This document shows, piece after piece, positions 21,190 through 29,434 of a stretch of 64,000 bases of DNA. How positions within the stretch are numbered: position 1 is the first letter of the stretch; each line of letters begins with the position of its first letter. The notes beneath the pieces were generated by a model, which worked only from the letters and a program-made list of their open reading frames with translations, was not told the origin of the DNA and did no database searches. The DNA comes from Asticcacaulis sp. MM231 (GTDB lineage: Bacteria; Pseudomonadota; Alphaproteobacteria; Caulobacterales; Caulobacteraceae), in NCBI RefSeq assembly GCF_964186625.1, contig NZ_OZ075110.1:1-64000 (forward strand). Reading direction: 5' to 3'. A program made the translations under genes and the position numbers.

Positions 21190-23328
21190 CTAAGATTTGC
21201 AGATCGAAGGCGCAGGCTCTTTGGGTGGGGGCGTCGTTGGTACGAACGTCGTGGGGGACAAAGCTTGCCATTCGAGCACGCCAAATGCCGCATAGGATTT
21301 TCCGTCGGTAGAGGCATCCATAACCGCGCGAAGACAGCGAGTTGTTATGGGTTTGAAGTGCGTTTCAGACACACCATCCGCTCTAGGGGTTGTGGGGTGT
21401 GTTTCAGAGACAGGCTTCCATCCGGTCTTGTCCCAGTATTCAAGATGCCAGGCCGTTGGGAGGGCAACACCGGTGCCCGCGCCAGTGGGCTGGTCTCCCC
21501 AAAAGAAGAGGCGTGAGCCGTCAAGCGTCACGGGCTTATCCCACTGATACTGTATCCAACCCTTTTGAGTGTCGTTCCGGCCCGTCCAGTTACCCCACAT
21601 GTCGGGAGGCAGAGGCGCCTCAGGCAGCTTGCCGTCGTTCAAAGCCCGCAGGCGAAACTGGACAGGGACTGGCGCATTGGAGGCCGTGATACGCGCACTG
21701 AGGGCGACGTTATGTGTCGGTGTCGGGTCAACGGGCGGGCGTGTTTGGATGACCTTCTGGATGGCGGGCGGCGAAACGGTATCGTCCCAGAATACTTCGT
21801 CAATGGCGACACTCCGACGGAAATGGCTGCCGTCTTTCGCGTCGCCATTGTGGTAGGCGAGGTACCACTTGTCCTCGTACGGAACGAGGCCGCCATGGGA
21901 GGTAGCGGACGTCACCGGGTCCAGGAAAACGCCGCGATAGGTCCACGGGCCAAGCGGTGATGTCGCGGTGCCATAGGCCTGGCAGGCATGATATACCGCC
22001 TCCGTACACAATGAGCTTGGCCCCGCATTATTGGCGGCATAGCTCATATAGTAGGTGCCCTTGCGCTTGAAGATCCAGGGCGCTTCGAAAAATCCGGTCA
22101 GGCCTTTGACGTCGATCGGATCGCCCTTGGGCGTCTTCATATCCTGTTCGAGTTCGACGCCTTTAAGTCTGCCAAATGTGCCCCAATAGATATAAACGCG
22201 CCCGTCGTCATCAATCAGAACGGTCGGATCGATATTCTCAATCTGGTTCCTTACCGGCGTTGTCTGGGACAGAATTGGGCCTTCGGGGTGTATGTCCAGA
22301 TAGGGGCCAAGCGGCGTATCGGCGACGGCCACGCCGATGCCCATACAGTTGCGCGCCTTGCAGTTCTTTTCTCGAACCGGCGCGTAAAGATAAAATCGCT
22401 TATCCCGCCCCTGTACAATCTGTGAGGCCCAAGCGCCGTCCTCGTCTGCCCAGCCAAACACTTTTTCTGGCCGTAGTATGTCAGGATACAGCTTCCAGTT
22501 TTTTGACGCCGGGTCGTCCGTTTCAAAGATTTGATAGGTGTACATGACAAAGCCGCCGCCATTGATCGGGGCTTCATCCCGCCCGGCTATAATGTAAAAC
22601 TTACCGTTGGCCACCAGGGGAGCGGGGTCGGCTGAATAGCGGCTGCCATCGGCGATAATCGTATTGTACTTTGGGTGAATGACAAGCGGCGCCGGCGGAT
22701 GGTCAGGGTAGGGCGGCAAGATGACCGGCGATGGGGGCGGGGGTGGGGGCGTGCGCACCAGATCAGAGTCCGGGAAGTCAGCATGGGGATCAATAACAAC
22801 GGAAATTTCGCCGGAATTATCGTTCAAAACATCATCATTGATACCGAACTGCAGTTTGACGGCGCCCGTTGGCACCACACCCTTCCAGTCTTTTCCAACC
22901 GGGAAGGGTTTGCTGATTATACGCCCCTTTGCATCGACAAACACGCCGATCAGCTCATTCAAAAAGGCAGGAAAGTCGAGCGGATCTACATATTTACTGG
23001 GGAAGAATTGCCCGGAACCGCCGGGATAATCATCCGCGGTGTAGTCCTGCTGTCCCTCTGGCCCGATCATCGTGCCGCCCGGGAAGGTCTGGGTTCCGCC
23101 GGTCGCGGTGATATGGATCTTGTTGCCGGACTTCAGGGCCAGTGCCTCTGCCGCGGCCGGTGCTGAGCCATCGCCAATCCCGATAGGATAGTCAGGATTG
23201 ACACGGCTATCCCAGGCCTTTGACGTACCGGGAATCTGGAAGGTTATAGTTTGCGCATTTGCTGTTCCGAACAAAAGGGCAGCACCTGCGACGGCCGCCA
23301 GAAGAACGGCTTTTTTGTGGATCATCAT
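21190..23328 (-). CDS. GH43 glycosidase with N-terminal PA-IL-like lectin domain
   Basis: 712 residues, secreted (signal peptide to about 25, GTANAQ). Residues 26-185 resemble the galactose-binding PA-IL (LecA) lectin fold, with a conserved-looking FGINDDVLNDNSGEISVVID end. A Pro-rich linker (about 192-215) follows. The five-bladed GH43 domain (about 220-530) shows the three acidic residues in SADPAPLV, NIDPTVLIDDDG and FFEAPWIF. A C-terminal discoidin-like module (about 540-695) completes it. GH43 covers arabinofuranosidase, xylosidase and exo-galactanase activities; the lectin suggests targeting to galactan. The neighbour on the same strand ends 36 bp upstream of its start. Confidence 0.85.
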   Translation of the reverse strand: MMIHKKAVLLAAVAGAALLFGTANAQTITFQIPGTSKAWDSRVNPDYPIGIGDGSAPAAAEALALKSGNKIHITATGGTQTFPGGTMIGPEGQQDYTADDYPGGSGQFFPSKYVDPLDFPAFLNELIGVFVDAKGRIISKPFPVGKDWKGVVPTGAVKLQFGINDDVLNDNSGEISVVIDPHADFPDSDLVRTPPPPPPSPVILPPYPDHPPAPLVIHPKYNTIIADGSRYSADPAPLVANGKFYIIAGRDEAPINGGGFVMYTYQIFETDDPASKNWKLYPDILRPEKVFGWADEDGAWASQIVQGRDKRFYLYAPVREKNCKARNCMGIGVAVADTPLGPYLDIHPEGPILSQTTPVRNQIENIDPTVLIDDDGRVYIYWGTFGRLKGVELEQDMKTPKGDPIDVKGLTGFFEAPWIFKRKGTYYMSYAANNAGPSSLCTEAVYHACQAYGTATSPLGPWTYRGVFLDPVTSATSHGGLVPYEDKWYLAYHNGDAKDGSHFRRSVAIDEVFWDDTVSPPAIQKVIQTRPPVDPTPTHNVALSARITASNAPVPVQFRLRALNDGKLPEAPLPPDMWGNWTGRNDTQKGWIQYQWDKPVTLDGSRLFFWGDQPTGAGTGVALPTAWHLEYWDKTGWKPVSETHPTTPRADGVSETHFKPITTRCLRAVMDASTDGKSYAAFGVLEWQALSPTTFVPTTPPPKEPAPSICKS

Positions 23329-23364
23329 TCTTTCCCCTTGTAAATCAGTAGGTGGCTCTACGGA

Positions 23365-25941
23365 TTACTTTTCAAAGACCATGAGTTCAGTCAGGCCTGT
23401 ACGACCCGGTGCATCATGTTTGAAGATGACGCCGACCTTGCTGGTTTTTACGGGTGTCACCTGAACGGTATTCATCATGCCCTGGGTCGGTTGTTTCGGC
23501 GTCATTGACAGCATATCCATCGGCTTCCATTCCGTACCGGTCCAGTAGATCAAGGCATAACCAAGGGGCGAGCGAACGCCGCCACCATCGCCGAACAGAT
23601 ACATGTCGACACGGCCGACCGTCTTTTCGGTGCCGAAGTCAATCTGCACCCAGTCCGTGTCATTGGGAGACTGAAAGGCCGTCCAACGGTTCCTGGAATT
23701 GGAGGAGAAGAACACCTTACCGTCATTGACCTCTTCGACGCGGTCAAAGGGCGACGTGAAGGAGGCGCTCGCCTTCGGGTATGCCTGGTTGCCCGGGTTG
23801 TAGGCCAGGTCATCGATTTCTGCCGTAGCCGCGGATAAGGGCAGTGCGGCGTGCCCCCAGGCCTCAACTTCCGACAGGCCGGTGAAGGCACCTGGACTGT
23901 GAACAAAGGTGAAGCGGAATTTTTCAGCCGAGACGGGTGTGTCAAAACGCGTGATGTTGGGTGTGTGACCTTGCGGTGCCTTGGGTTCGCGGTCCGACTT
24001 AGCGATCTTCACCCAATGTCCGTCCTTCCAATACTCGATATCATAGCTCTTGGGCGCCTTCAGCTTGGCCCCGTCATCCAGGAAATAGAGCTTGAGAGAT
24101 GTCACGGGGCGCTCGGCGCCAAAATTGAGAACTAGCGTATCAGATGTGTTGGGTGAACCTTCCGTGGTCCATCTGTTGGGTGGCGCATCCATATACCAGG
24201 CAACCCCATCATTGAGACGCTGAAGCGCGGTCTTTGGGTCGCTGTAAGAGGCTGTGAAGTGCGGGAAATAGGTGCCGTCATTATTCACAGCGAAATTGAT
24301 CGTGTTATCAATAGCCCTGGCTGGCACCGGGGCGCCCAGGGGCGCTTCCAGCTTCTGAAGGGTCGGTGAGGTTTTGACAATTTTGCCGTCAACCATCAGG
24401 CTCAGGCCCTGGCCCTTATTATAACGCGTCCCGTCCTTGTCCCAGATAATGGAGACCGTGTGGCCATGGTAAGAAATGTCATCCATGGCAAAATAAGCCC
24501 ACGCATCTGGAATAAGTGGATTGACCTCCAGAACATCATCAGCGCGTGGTCGCAGTCCGGCCAGCCCCGTGACCACCAGATCGACATAGGAGGAATGGAA
24601 ATATTCCTCGCTGTGGCCGGCAACGATCTGCCACTTGCCAGTATCAGGATGGTTCGCCTCGGCGATAAAGGGGCGACCGTCCTTGAACTGTGAGGTGGTG
24701 AAGGATTTCAGGACCTGGAAATAGTCACCCTTTGAGACGACTGACTGTTTGTAATTATTGAGAAGATTAGCCATTGCCTCCAGCGTTTGAGCCGTCGCAT
24801 AGGGCCACGCCGTGCCACTCCATTCGCAGCAATGCTCGCTTATGCGGAACAGAGGGTCGTGGCGCTCCACTGAGGTCAGGCCATACTTGGCAAAGAAATC
24901 GTCCGGATCGTTGACCGTCTTCCATGCCGATTCATAGCCCTCGTCGGGCAGGTTGAACTGCCAGGGTACAAGGCCGATCAATTCGCGACCATGCTCATTT
25001 CCGGCGTATTTTCCGGTTTGGTAAGTTAAGGTGCCGGCCTTGATGCCATCCTTTTCGTCATTGGCGAACATATGGAAGAAGAATTTCCGCTTGGGATCCC
25101 ACAACCTTGTCTGCACCTGAACCTTAAGGGCGGCAGCCTTGTCGGCATAGAGCTTGGCCGTCTGTGTGTCGCCGGTAAGCGCTGCCGCTTTTGAAATCGC
25201 AAGGGCATTGCCGTACATATAAGCATTCAGCGTTGGCCGGTAGCCTTCGGCGCCACGGAACCAATCGTCCGTCTGACGGGAGTTGATGTTGGTCTCCATC
25301 CCGTCCTGCATGCCATTCCAGACGAACATTTGCGCCTTGGCGTCGAAACGCTCGGCTGTCCAGCCTTCATAGTCCTTTTTCATATCGGGCAGTAGGGCGC
25401 TGATGAAGCTCTTGTCGCCCCAGGCCTCATAAAGACCCCACATGCTGGCGCCAAACCAGTTGCTATAGGCGCGCGGTTGAGCGCCCGGCACATTGTACCA
25501 GTAATGTGCGTAGTTGCGTGCGACGCGTTGATCTTTCAGCCATCTGATATCGGAAAACTGCAGGCCGAGCGGGCAACTGATCGCGCCATAGGTGCCCGAC
25601 CAGCCAGGACGATCAATGAACTCCGTGATAGAATAGCCGTGCTCCGGTGATCCGTAGACGAAGTGTTTCGTCATCATGTCAAAGCGGTAATAATAGACCG
25701 CATTGATGTCGGCGTCAGGCGTTTCCAGCATCGGCACGTTTTGCTTGTACCAGTCCCAGTCGCGGTTATCGAGGAAGGTCATCTTGTCAAGAATGGCCTG
25801 TTTTGGCAAAACGCCATTGCCTTGCGGGGCGCGAGCCACGGTCCGCACCTCGTCCGCGGTCGCTGAAATAGCCGATGTTAAAGGCATACAAACAGCCAGG
25901 GCGGTCGACACGAGAAGGCATAAATTTCGGATCTTGTTCAT
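23365..25941 (-). CDS. (alpha/alpha)6-barrel glycoside hydrolase (MGH1-like) with two discoidin-type modules
   Basis: 858 residues, secreted; ATG 25941 (MNKIRNLCLLV) gives the better signal peptide than 25953. Residues about 50-530 form a helical toroid like trehalase/GH63-type enzymes, with many W/Y-rich motifs (YYYRFDMMTKHFVYGSPEHGY, RPTLNAYMYGNA, SEHCCEWSGTAWPYATAQ). Two F5/8-type (discoidin) carbohydrate-binding-like domains follow, about 560-700 and 720-858, each with a WTTEG/WTAFQ and DFG-type strand. I cannot assign a GH family or substrate. It is presumably transcribed with the GH43 gene behind it. A GTATA palindrome lies upstream. Confidence 0.75.
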   Translation of the reverse strand: MNKIRNLCLLVSTALAVCMPLTSAISATADEVRTVARAPQGNGVLPKQAILDKMTFLDNRDWDWYKQNVPMLETPDADINAVYYYRFDMMTKHFVYGSPEHGYSITEFIDRPGWSGTYGAISCPLGLQFSDIRWLKDQRVARNYAHYWYNVPGAQPRAYSNWFGASMWGLYEAWGDKSFISALLPDMKKDYEGWTAERFDAKAQMFVWNGMQDGMETNINSRQTDDWFRGAEGYRPTLNAYMYGNALAISKAAALTGDTQTAKLYADKAAALKVQVQTRLWDPKRKFFFHMFANDEKDGIKAGTLTYQTGKYAGNEHGRELIGLVPWQFNLPDEGYESAWKTVNDPDDFFAKYGLTSVERHDPLFRISEHCCEWSGTAWPYATAQTLEAMANLLNNYKQSVVSKGDYFQVLKSFTTSQFKDGRPFIAEANHPDTGKWQIVAGHSEEYFHSSYVDLVVTGLAGLRPRADDVLEVNPLIPDAWAYFAMDDISYHGHTVSIIWDKDGTRYNKGQGLSLMVDGKIVKTSPTLQKLEAPLGAPVPARAIDNTINFAVNNDGTYFPHFTASYSDPKTALQRLNDGVAWYMDAPPNRWTTEGSPNTSDTLVLNFGAERPVTSLKLYFLDDGAKLKAPKSYDIEYWKDGHWVKIAKSDREPKAPQGHTPNITRFDTPVSAEKFRFTFVHSPGAFTGLSEVEAWGHAALPLSAATAEIDDLAYNPGNQAYPKASASFTSPFDRVEEVNDGKVFFSSNSRNRWTAFQSPNDTDWVQIDFGTEKTVGRVDMYLFGDGGGVRSPLGYALIYWTGTEWKPMDMLSMTPKQPTQGMMNTVQVTPVKTSKVGVIFKHDAPGRTGLTELMVFEK

Positions 25942-25953
25942 CAGACTCCCCAA

Positions 25954-26386
25954 CAGGTATAGCTAAAAACCCATGTTATTTTGGTATACGATATACATTG
26001 GCTTGGCGCTGTCAATGGTCCGACAAATAAATTATACAATTTCCCCGAACAAAAAAAGTCTCTGACATTACACCCGCCTTTAGGTCTGGCAGGGGGCGTG
26101 TAGGGGGAATAGCCGGCAGCTAAATGAGGAGTCGCGGAAGGTGTTGTGGCGTAAAGCGCTCACTACAGCTTTGTCCTTAGCCCAGAACTCAGGCCTCTTT
26201 ATCGGGCAAGACCGCCTTAAATATCCAAGGTTTGGGGTATACGAGCCAGGCTCGCTTTTAGGCGCCTGCGCGTGGGAAAGGGTGTCATTGAGCGCCTGGC
26301 GTCAATGTCGACCAGAAGTGCGGATGTCATGTATTTTTCGATGGCCAGCCCTCTGACACTGTACGCGTCTTCACTGGGCGATGGCT
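25954..26386. other. Intergenic region with a palindromic regulatory candidate
   Basis: 433 bp between the MGH1-like gene start and the ROK gene end. Apart from the palindrome at 25984-25996 I see no gene; short open frames here lack recognisable homology. Confidence 0.5.
25984..25996. promoter_or_regulatory. Inverted repeat GTATA-CGA-TATAC upstream of the glycosidase gene
   Basis: A perfect 5+3+5 palindrome sits about 45 bp upstream of the MGH1-like start and is flanked by TTG and TTGG. The size fits an operator for a GntR/FadR-type dimer such as the product of 11120-11911. That link is inference. Confidence 0.45.
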
Positions 26387-27295
26387 TTATGGGTGATGTT
26401 GCGTCCATGCTGAACAAACCATGCTGAGCGCTCCGAGCACACCGGCCTTTTCACGCAGGTGTGCAGGACGCACAAAGCGCTCACACGCCGAGTGTTCGGA
26501 TAGGGCCTCAATATATCCCCCCATTAGGCGGTGGAGTTCGTCACGGGCCGCCGTAAGCACGGGTTCGTTCAGGCCTACGCCACCTCCGACCAGAATGCGT
26601 TGGGGGGCGGAGATCAGCGTCAAGTTGTAAAATAGCTGAGCCAGATAGCCGCCGATAACGCCCCACAACGGATCGTCAGACGCGAGGTCTTCCCCAGCTT
26701 TCCCGGTTCTCGCCTGAATGGCTGGGCCGCATATGAGCCCCTCCAGGCAATCGCCGTGGAAGGGGCAATGTCCGATATACGGATCCGCGGACAGATCACG
26801 CTTGATCAGGATATGCCCGGCTTCGGGGTGAAGGAGGCCGTGCACAGGCTTGCCATTCGAAATAACCCCAACCCCGACACCGGTGCCTACGGTCACATAA
26901 GCGAAATTTTCCAGTCCTTGGGCGCCGCCCCAACGATGCTCGCCGAGCGCCGCGCCATTAACGTCGGTATCAAGGACGATCTGCGTCTGTGGAAAAGCGG
27001 CCTTGAGAGGGCCCAGCAGGTCAAAATGACTCCAGCCCGGCTTTGGCGTTTTTAGGAAGGTTCCATAGTCTGGATCGCGTAACGACACGTTGATCGGGCC
27101 GAAGCTGGCGATACCTATCCCTGCGAAGTCGCCCTGTTGGCTTTGATGTGAACGCAGTGTTTCGATCACGTTCTGCCACGTCGAGTGCGGATCACGTGTC
27201 GGAATACGGATCATCTCTGAGTGGTCATTCAGGCCTGTACCCGTGATAATATTGACCTTGGTGCCGCCGAGCTCAATGCCCACAAATTTCGACAT
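26387..27295 (-). CDS. ROK-family sugar kinase, fructokinase type
   Basis: 302 residues. It has an N-terminal phosphate loop (GIELGGTKVNI), an active-site aspartate in DTDVNGAALGEH, the second ATP motif TVGTGVGVGV, and the ROK zinc cluster (HPEAGH then C-x-FHGDCLEGL). Sequence features match bacterial ROK fructokinases. It would phosphorylate the fructose released by the amylosucrase gene 4 bp upstream in the same operon, so the pair converts sucrose into glucan plus fructose-6-phosphate. A glucokinase role is possible. Confidence 0.88.
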   Translation of the reverse strand: MSKFVGIELGGTKVNIITGTGLNDHSEMIRIPTRDPHSTWQNVIETLRSHQSQQGDFAGIGIASFGPINVSLRDPDYGTFLKTPKPGWSHFDLLGPLKAAFPQTQIVLDTDVNGAALGEHRWGGAQGLENFAYVTVGTGVGVGVISNGKPVHGLLHPEAGHILIKRDLSADPYIGHCPFHGDCLEGLICGPAIQARTGKAGEDLASDDPLWGVIGGYLAQLFYNLTLISAPQRILVGGGVGLNEPVLTAARDELHRLMGGYIEALSEHSACERFVRPAHLREKAGVLGALSMVCSAWTQHHP

Positions 27296-27299
27296 GGCC

Positions 27300-29091
27300 T
27301 CAAACTCCCTTCATATACCAATTGACCGCGTAGGGGGCCAGGATCGTGCCTTCGTTTCCGATGATCAGGGTGCCTGGCACTGTGACACTTACCGGTGTCT
27401 GGCTAAAGTTGGCATGGCAGATAAACGTGCCGGTCTCCAAAGGTCTCTCAAGGTGCAGGATAGAGGGATGCGCCGGTTCCATAACGCGCATGCCAGGCGC
27501 GAACGGTAAAATCGCTAACCTCTGAGCGAGCTCCGCCAGAAAGATATACATCTGGCCCTGCGGGGTGGTCCGGTCGTTCCGGGCTGTAGCCTTCTCCCAA
27601 TCCATAGTGGGGCGATGCAACCAACGTAACTCATCCTTGAGCGTGCCGTCGTTCCTGAAGTCCTCGAAATTCTCAAGCGCAATTTCATCACCCATATAAA
27701 GCAAGGGCACGCCTTCAAGGGCATAGGTCACGCCGTAAAGAAGTTTCAGGCGATCGATCGCCAGCGCATCGTCGAGCCCGCCACAAAGACTCGCGGCCAT
27801 GCCGCAGCCGGACGCCGGAAAGCCAGGCGGGGCTTGAAAGGCCATGCCCTTTGCATAACTATCTTTACCGGCAAAAAAATCAGACCAGTGTTGCAGGCGC
27901 TCTTGCGGCGCCGAGTCTGACAGGGCGAGCCATATAATGTCATCATGGCATCGGACATAGTTCAGCCACTGACCGTGGTCGGGCTTCTCGGCGGCGGTTG
28001 TTATCACCTTGGTCAGAATGTCGACCTTTTGGTCGGCCAGCGCGCCCCAAAGGGCGGTCATGACGCCATTATTGTAGGCCAGATCGCACTCTCTGTCCTT
28101 CGGTGTTCCGAAGAACGGCACGACGGAGGCCTGGCTCTCAATCGCTTCGGCGAGGAGGAAGACTGATGGTGCTACGATCGATAATAAGGCTCTGAAGGCT
28201 CTCAATAGGTCGTGGGTTTCGGGCAGATTACGGCTGACGGTGCCCAGGCGCTTCCAAAGATAGGCCGTCGAATCGAGTTCTAAAGCCTTCGACGCCCGCG
28301 TTTGCCAGATCAAACAGGCAGTCCAGCATCTCGACGAAGACCCGTGGGTTGGCATAGTTCAAGTCCCACTGGAAAGGATAGAACGTCGTCCAGACGTAGC
28401 CGCCCGCGCGCTCGTCAAAGGTAAAGCTGCCTGGAGCGGTTTCTGGGAACACATCCTGCAGATTGACTTCCCACGCATCGACCTCGGATTTTGACGATAA
28501 TACGATATAAAAGTCCTGATAGTTTGGGTCCCCGGCGAGTTGTTTTTGCGCCCAGGCATGCTCCTTCGCCGTGTGATTGAGCACCATGTCGAGCACCAGT
28601 GACATGTCGCGTTGTCGCAAGGCGCCGGCCAGCCCTTTCAGGTCGTCGAAGCTCCCAAGACGGGGATCTACATCGCGATAGTCGGCGACGGCGAAGCCGC
28701 CATCACTGTCACCGTCGCGGGGTTTTAGAAGCGGTAGGGGATGAAATATACCGACGTTTAACGCTTGCAAATAGTCCAGGTGCGCCGCGCTGCCTGACAG
28801 GGTGCCGCCAAAGCGGTCAATATAGGCGCAATAGGCCGGGCGTCCGGATTTTAGATACCAGTTGGGCGGACGCGTTTGGTCCAGGGCCTTAAGTTCGTCC
28901 GGACGGGCCCGCAAAGCCTTGGCGGTCCGGGTCGCAATCTCCGTCATCGAATTTTTGAATTCGGGGTGGCTACCATATAGGCGGTGCAATGCGTCCGTGG
29001 CCTGTCCCCAATAGGATTCGGATAGCGGTGGCAGGTCCGGAAACGGTAGCCTGTGATGCGACATGATCGTCTGCAATTGTGTCGTAAGCAT
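27300..29091 (-). pseudogene. Amylosucrase (GH13), frameshifted
   Basis: About 596 residues when repaired. It makes alpha-1,4-glucan from sucrose and releases fructose. The first part holds the helical N-domain and conserved motifs SDGGFAVADYRDVDP, DMVLNHTAKEHAWA and WTTFYPFQWDLNYANP. The frame breaks at 28275-28280 (GAACTC on the coding strand instead of GACTC). Removing one A restores VEGFRLDSTAYLWKRLG, which carries the catalytic nucleophile Asp about 273. Downstream are the acid/base Glu (LLAEAI) and YVRCHDDI. The only defect is that one base, inside two adjacent GANTC sites, so the gene may be intact in vivo. It lies upstream of the ROK kinase. Confidence 0.85.
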
Positions 29092-29190
29092 TTATCCGTC
29101 GTTTCCTTGCTGCGATAGAAGACTCTTTTAGGGCATTGGTGTGGGCGCGCGACCTGTCCGAGTTCTTGGCGGGCATTATGTAAGCCTATA

Positions 29191-29200
29191 CAAACGATTG
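29191..29200. promoter_or_regulatory. LacI-type operator candidate 1 (CAAACGATTG)
   Basis: Near-palindrome with a central CG, continued by CAAC on the right. The same 10-mer recurs at 29330. It lies about 100 bp upstream of amylosucrase. Confidence 0.6.
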
Positions 29201-29329
29201 CAACAAAATCTTATCTTGAGGTAAGCGTGTTTGGCGTATTCATCGCCTGTTGGGGCGTGTTTGTGGTGAAATCGTGGCATTATGGCCACAATACGCCCCG
29301 TCACCCTCCTGTTTGGCGGAAAAATCTTG

Positions 29330-29339
29330 CAAACGATTG
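29330..29339. promoter_or_regulatory. LacI-type operator candidate 2 (CAAACGATTG)
   Basis: Identical core to 29191, here preceded by TTG so the left half reads TTGCAAACG. It lies about 95 bp upstream of the TonB receptor start. Confidence 0.6.
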
Positions 29340-29434
29340 TATTGGGTGGGATGCTGGTGTCAGCGGCGCTTTTGTGGCGGCCGACGATAATAACCGTGGC
29401 GATTTATGACCGCGTTACAGGAAGGATTTAGGCT

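Larger units (their letters stand above)
29092..29434. promoter_or_regulatory. Divergent promoter region of the sucrose locus
   Basis: 343 bp between the amylosucrase start (minus) and the TonB receptor start (plus). It contains two copies of the LacI-type operator core (29191 and 29330) and a GGAAGGA ribosome site before the receptor ATG. No gene was found here. Confidence 0.7.

Noticed and set aside
26217..26417. 66-codon minus-strand open frame after the ROK gene
   Set aside because: No ribosome site or recognisable family, and it overlaps the ROK coding end.
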